This document shows, piece after piece, positions 4,826-7,423 of a stretch of DNA of 7,423 bases; position 1 is the stretch's first letter, and every line of letters starts with the position of its first letter. Source of the DNA: DATFYM01 sp035315065 (GTDB lineage: Bacteria > Acidobacteriota > Terriglobia > UBA7540); assembly GCA_035315065.1 (NCBI GenBank), contig DATFYM010000053.1, positions 1 to 7,423 of the forward strand, written 5' to 3'. Both the position numbers and the translations under genes were made by a program. The notes beneath the pieces were generated by a model. It worked only from the letters and a program-made list of their open reading frames with translations. It was not told the origin of the DNA and did no database searches.

Positions 4826-5144
4826 AGTTACTGACCCCCTTAAATCGAGTAGTCAACCTAAATACACCACCATCTTGAATCTTGATTAGGCAACGGTCAA
4901 TAGAACCAGACTCGGGCTGCGAGTACTACCGTCAACTTGAAGGCAGCGACGACCTCGATGCCGGGGGGGAATTGTCCATCGCAGATTGGTCCCTGAGCGA
5001 AGCGAATGATTGCCGATGGGAACAGAGGACGCAAGCCACCGAGGTTTTGCTCCAATCGTCAAGCGAAAATCGTCAATCGGCAAGCACGTCCACAAATTGC
5101 CTGCGGTGTGGCATACTCGCCGTTGAACAGGAGGGATGCACGGG
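4826..5144. other. intergenic region with short direct repeats
   Basis: This divergent region of about 319 bp should hold the minus-strand promoter of the DUF4845-like gene and the plus-strand promoter of the YjbR-like gene. No convincing -35/-10 pair was found for either (best: TTGACC on the minus strand near 4895 with a poor -10). It contains a 9-bp direct repeat aatcgtcaa (5054-5062 and 5068-5076) and a run of seven g near 4965. Reading frames through it show no family resemblance and no ribosome sites. Confidence 0.5.
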
Positions 5145-5510
5145 ATGGATGCGGAGGACTTTCGACGGATTGCCCTGAGCCTGGAAGGCGCCGAAGAGAG
5201 CGCCCACATGGGCGCGCCCGATTTCCGTGTGGGCGGCAGGATATTCGCCACGCTCGCCTCGCAACGTAAGGGCTACGGGAATCTGATGCTTACGTCGGAC
5301 CAGCAGACGGCGTTTGTGGAGGAACTACCCGAGGTTTTCGTGCCCATACCAGGCGGTTGGGGAAGGATGGGAATGACCCATATCAGGCTCGCTTCGGCGA
5401 CTGAGGATGTTCTGGCCGGCGCGTTGCGCGCGGCGTGGAAGCTACGGCTCGAGAAGAACGCAAAGTCGGGCCGGAAGAAGCAGATCCGAACCCCACGGTA
5501 TCTTCGTTGA
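5145..5510 (+). CDS. MmcQ/YjbR family DNA-binding-like protein
   Basis: The 121-residue product belongs to the MmcQ/YjbR (CyaY-fold) family of small, poorly characterised proteins. Marks: MDAEDFRRIALSLEGAEES at the start, GAPDFRVGGRIFATL, GYGNLMLTSDQQ, then VPIPGGWGRMGMTHIRL and a final helix ALRAAWKL. The ATG at 5145 lies 10 bases after AGGAGG (5129-5134), whereas the ATG at 5136 is one base from it, so 5145 is preferred. The C-terminal tail is basic (KNAKSGRKKQ) and ends in IRTPRYLR, the same eight residues that end the antitoxin encoded at 5600-5839. This is not expected from the family. It is a single gene with no visible terminator before the next promoter. Confidence 0.87.
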   Translation: MDAEDFRRIALSLEGAEESAHMGAPDFRVGGRIFATLASQRKGYGNLMLTSDQQTAFVEELPEVFVPIPGGWGRMGMTHIRLASATEDVLAGALRAAWKLRLEKNAKSGRKKQIRTPRYLR

Positions 5511-5535
5511 TCCGTTCCATCCGTTCCCAACTAAT

Positions 5536-5579
5536 TTGACCCGGCGGGGTCGGGAGTGTATACTTGGAGAGGTATACTT
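5536..5579 (+). promoter_or_regulatory. promoter and operator of the second toxin-antitoxin operon
   Basis: TTGACC (5536-5541), a 17-bp spacer and TATACT (5559-5564) form a strong sigma-70-type promoter. The 8-mer gtatactt occurs at 5558-5565, on the -10 box, and again at 5572-5579. Each copy contains the self-palindrome GTATAC, and they are 14 bp apart, a plausible two-site operator for the antitoxin. Transcription would start near 5571, giving a leader of about 30 bases. Confidence 0.75.
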
Positions 5580-5599
5580 CGCCTGGAGGGACGATTCGC

Positions 5600-5839
5600 A
5601 TGACGGTAACAGCCAAGCAGCTTCGTCTCAGGACCTCCGAAGTTCTGAAGAGAGTCCGATCCGGGGGCAGTGTTACAGTGACGTTGCGGGGAAAGCCGGT
5701 GGCCAAAGTCGTATCGCTTTCCGATGAGAAGAAGAAGCTGACGGACTATGCCGCCTTCGGGATGTGGGCAGACCGCGAAGACATGAAAGACGTTCACGCC
5801 TGGCTCAAGAAAATCCGTACCCCTCGATACTTGCGGTGA
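5600..5839 (+). CDS. Phd/YefM-type antitoxin of VapC-like toxin
   Basis: The 79-residue product begins MTVTAKQLRLRTSEVLKRV and continues through GGSVTVTLRGKPVAKVVSL, the Phd/YefM fold of antitoxins (residues 1-40). The C-terminal half (DYAAFGMWADREDMKDVHAW, then LKKIRTPRYLR) is the expected toxin-binding segment. The ATG at 5600 is chosen over 5564 because GGAGGG lies nine bases before it and 5564 is within the -10 region. Its stop overlaps the toxin's GTG start by four bases (GTGA). It should repress its own promoter through the GTATAC sites. The reading frame is intact although the toxin is broken. Confidence 0.88.
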   Translation: MTVTAKQLRLRTSEVLKRVRSGGSVTVTLRGKPVAKVVSLSDEKKKLTDYAAFGMWADREDMKDVHAWLKKIRTPRYLR

Positions 5840-6218
5840 TCTTCGACACGGACATCTTGGTTTGGTATCTCAGGAAGCGCGCCGAGGCTGCGACATTCAT
5901 CGAGAGAGTACCGCCCGCCGAGCGCAATGTTTCGACGATCACGTATCTTGAGCTTCTGTCGGATGTCGTGATCGCGCCGGACTCAGAGACGTGCAAGAAT
6001 TCGTGTCGGGCGCTTTTTCGGAGGTCGTCCCGATCACGGAAGCCATCAGCGAGGCCGCCAGGCAGATTATGGAAAGACTTGCCCTCTCGCATCGACCCGA
6101 CGTCGCCGACGTCCTGATCGCGGCCACTGCCCTCAACCGTGGCGAGGTGTTGGCGACCGCGAACGTCAAACATTTTGACTTCATCCCCGGCTTGGTGATC
6201 AAGCCCTTTCGGCCTTGA
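5836..6218 (+). pseudogene. vapC: VapC-like PIN toxin gene with single-base frameshift
   Basis: From GTG at 5836 the frame reads VIFDTDILVWYLRKRAEAA and later TITYLELLS, then leaves the family. The family sequence resumes at 5964 in another frame as CRDRAGLRDVQEFVSGAFSE and continues to the TGA at 6216-6218 (…GLVIKPFRP). Between Ser (tcg, 5959-5961) and Cys (tgt, 5964-5966) there are two bases, ga, where a glycine codon is expected. Restoring one g gives a complete toxin of about 127 residues with the PIN acids in IFDTD, YLELL and DVADVLIAAT. The lesion lies at a GG run, so a sequencing or assembly slip is possible, as is a real recent inactivation. It follows its antitoxin with a four-base overlap. 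Confidence 0.88.
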
Positions 6219-6239
6219 TTTTGGAAAGGAACGGAATTC

Positions 6240-7423
6240 ATGGGTGACCAGGAACTGATCCCGCCGCAGAGGAGCATCCCCGTCAACATCGAAGACGAGA
6301 TGCGCGCCTCGTACCTCGACTACGCCATGAGCGTGATCATCGGGAGGGCGCTGCCCGACGTGCGCGACGGGTTGAAGCCGGTGCATCGCCGCATTCTTTA
6401 CGCGATGTACAAAGAGGGCAACACCTCCGACAAGCGGTACATCAAGTGCGCCGGCGTGGTGGGCGAAGTGATCAAGAAATATCACCCCCACGGCGACGCG
6501 GCCGTCTACGACACGCTGGTGCGCATGGCGCAGGACTTTAACCTGCGCTACCTATTGATCGACGGCCAAGGCAATTTCGGCTCGGTGGATGGTGACCCGC
6601 CGGCTGCCTACCGGTACACGGAGTGCCGTCTGACGCGCATCGCGGAAGAGTTGCTGGCGGACATCGACAAGGAAACCGTCGACTTCGTCCCCAACTTCGA
6701 CGAGTCCACGGAGGAGCCGACCGTCCTCCCGACGCGTGTTCCTAACCTGCTGATCAACGGGTCGGACGGCATCGCGGTCGGCATGGCCACCAAGATTCCG
6801 CCGCACAACCTCACGGAGATCATCGACGCTACAATCCTGTTGATCAACAAGCCCAACGCCAAACTGGATGAAGTTTTGTCGCTGGTGCCCGGCCCCGATT
6901 TCCCCACTGGCGCCTATCTCTACGGCAAGAGCGGCATCCGATCCGCATACGAGACGGGCCGCGGCCAGTTCACCATGCGCGCCAAAGCGGCCATCGAGCG
7001 GCCCGCCAAGGACAAAGAACAGATCGTCATCACCGCCATCCCCTACCAGGTGAACAAAGCCAAGACCATCGAGCGCATCGCAGAGTTGGTGCAGAACAAG
7101 AAGATCGAGGGCATCTCCGACGTGCGCGACGAGAGCGATCGCGACGGGATGCGCATTGTGATTGAGATCAAGCGCGGCGAGCAGCCGGAAGTGGTCCTGA
7201 ACAACCTTTACAAGCACACCCAGCTTCAGGAAAACTTCGGCATGATCCTGCTGGCCATCGTCAACGGCCAGCCGCGCACGCTGCCCCTGGTCGATGCCAT
7301 CCAGCTTTTCATCGACCACCGAGTGACGGTGGTTCGCCGGCGCACCGTTTACCTGCTGCGCAAGGCGGAGGAGCGCGCCCACATCCTGCTGGGCTTCCTC
7401 AAGGCGCTCTCGCAACTCGACGC
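6240..7423 (+). CDS. gyrA: DNA gyrase subunit A, N-terminal part (runs off window)
   Basis: GyrA is the cleavage-religation subunit of DNA gyrase (A2B2), which supercoils DNA using ATP. The window holds about 394 codons of the usual 820-870: the winged-helix and tower domains, not the C-terminal beta-pinwheel with the GyrA box. Marks: SYLDYAMSVIIGRALPDVRD (24-43), KPVHRRIL (46-53), KYHPHGDAAVYDT (80-92), DGQGNFGSVDGDPPAAYRYT (108-127) with catalytic Arg125-Tyr126, and LINGSDGIAVGMATKIPPHN. Residue 87, equivalent to E. coli Ser83 in the quinolone region, is alanine; Asp91 (E. coli Asp87) is kept. AAAGGA at 6225-6230 is nine bases before the ATG. The start is 21 bp after the broken toxin gene with no terminator or separate promoter visible. 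Confidence 0.97.
   Translation, partial: MGDQELIPPQRSIPVNIEDEMRASYLDYAMSVIIGRALPDVRDGLKPVHRRILYAMYKEGNTSDKRYIKCAGVVGEVIKKYHPHGDAAVYDTLVRMAQDFNLRYLLIDGQGNFGSVDGDPPAAYRYTECRLTRIAEELLADIDKETVDFVPNFDESTEEPTVLPTRVPNLLINGSDGIAVGMATKIPPHNLTEIIDATILLINKPNAKLDEVLSLVPGPDFPTGAYLYGKSGIRSAYETGRGQFTMRAKAAIERPAKDKEQIVITAIPYQVNKAKTIERIAELVQNKKIEGISDVRDESDRDGMRIVIEIKRGEQPEVVLNNLYKHTQLQENFGMILLAIVNGQPRTLPLVDAIQLFIDHRVTVVRRRTVYLLRKAEERAHILLGFLKALSQLD

Noticed and set aside
5054..5076. Start of a CRISPR or satellite array (aatcgtcaa twice)
   Set aside because: Only two 9-bp copies 14 bp apart; there is no regular repeat-spacer structure and no cas genes.
5964..6000. Programmed ribosomal frameshift in the second vapC
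   Set aside because: No slippery heptamer or downstream structure at the break is evident; a single-base deletion at a GG run explains it more simply.
5805..6491. Long open frame of 228 codons on the minus strand opposite vapC and gyrA
   Set aside because: It is antisense to clearly homologous VapC and GyrA sequence, shows no family features and crosses the gene boundary; it reflects GC-rich codon bias.
6552..7415. Open frame of 287 codons on the minus strand inside gyrA
   Set aside because: It is a shadow of gyrA. The composition (H, D, L, V rich) is typical of antisense frames and no ribosome site or family is seen.

Overview
This is a bacterial chromosome segment of about 7.4 kb, GC-rich, ending in the 5' part of gyrA. 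The GyrA sequence (no ParC features, acidobacterial-looking stretches such as the TSDKRY..CAGVVGEV region), the DUF4845-like membrane protein and the density of small toxin-antitoxin-type genes suggest an environmental bacterium, possibly Acidobacteriota. That assignment is recollection and inference; no ribosomal marker is present.

Left part (1-2100). A possible IS21-type insertion-sequence end (58-124) abuts a 35-codon 3' fragment of a TIR-domain gene (166-273). A minus-strand two-gene operon follows: a 95-residue unknown protein and dcd (dCTP deaminase), translationally coupled and driven by a near-consensus promoter at 1334-1362. To its right lies a longer, probably 5'-truncated TIR gene (1497-1964) in the same direction as the left fragment. 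Both TIR copies run into arrays of 7-bp repeats (taaaggg-like), so the dcd operon sits between two direct copies of 'TIR tail plus heptads'. A strong intrinsic terminator closes the TIR unit at 2056-2095.

Middle part (2100-4830). A DUF4160 pseudogene overlaps an intact DUF2442 gene. A toxin-first PIN/Phd-type toxin-antitoxin pair follows, with two palindromes lying on its -35 and -10 boxes and an apparently leaderless start; a 13-bp direct repeat brackets this pair. Next come a RibD-C/dihydrofolate-reductase-like protein on the plus strand and, convergent to it, a small membrane-anchored DUF4845-like protein.

Right part (4830-7423). After a 319-bp gap come a MmcQ/YjbR-family protein, a Phd/YefM-type antitoxin with a good promoter and GTATAC operator half-sites, and its PIN toxin, which carries a single-base frameshift. 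gyrA begins 21 bp after the toxin's stop with no visible terminator between them, so gyrA may be read from the toxin-antitoxin promoter.

Overall this is an accessory patch of small defence or addiction-type genes between housekeeping genes (dcd, gyrA). In two of the three antitoxin-type pairs the toxin or presumed partner is broken while the other gene is open. The most unusual observations are an identical eight-residue C-terminus on two unrelated neighbouring proteins encoded by almost entirely different codons, the TIR-tail/heptad duplication whose differences are all synonymous, and the placement of a decaying toxin-antitoxin locus directly upstream of gyrA. I did not find a clearly new multi-gene system.
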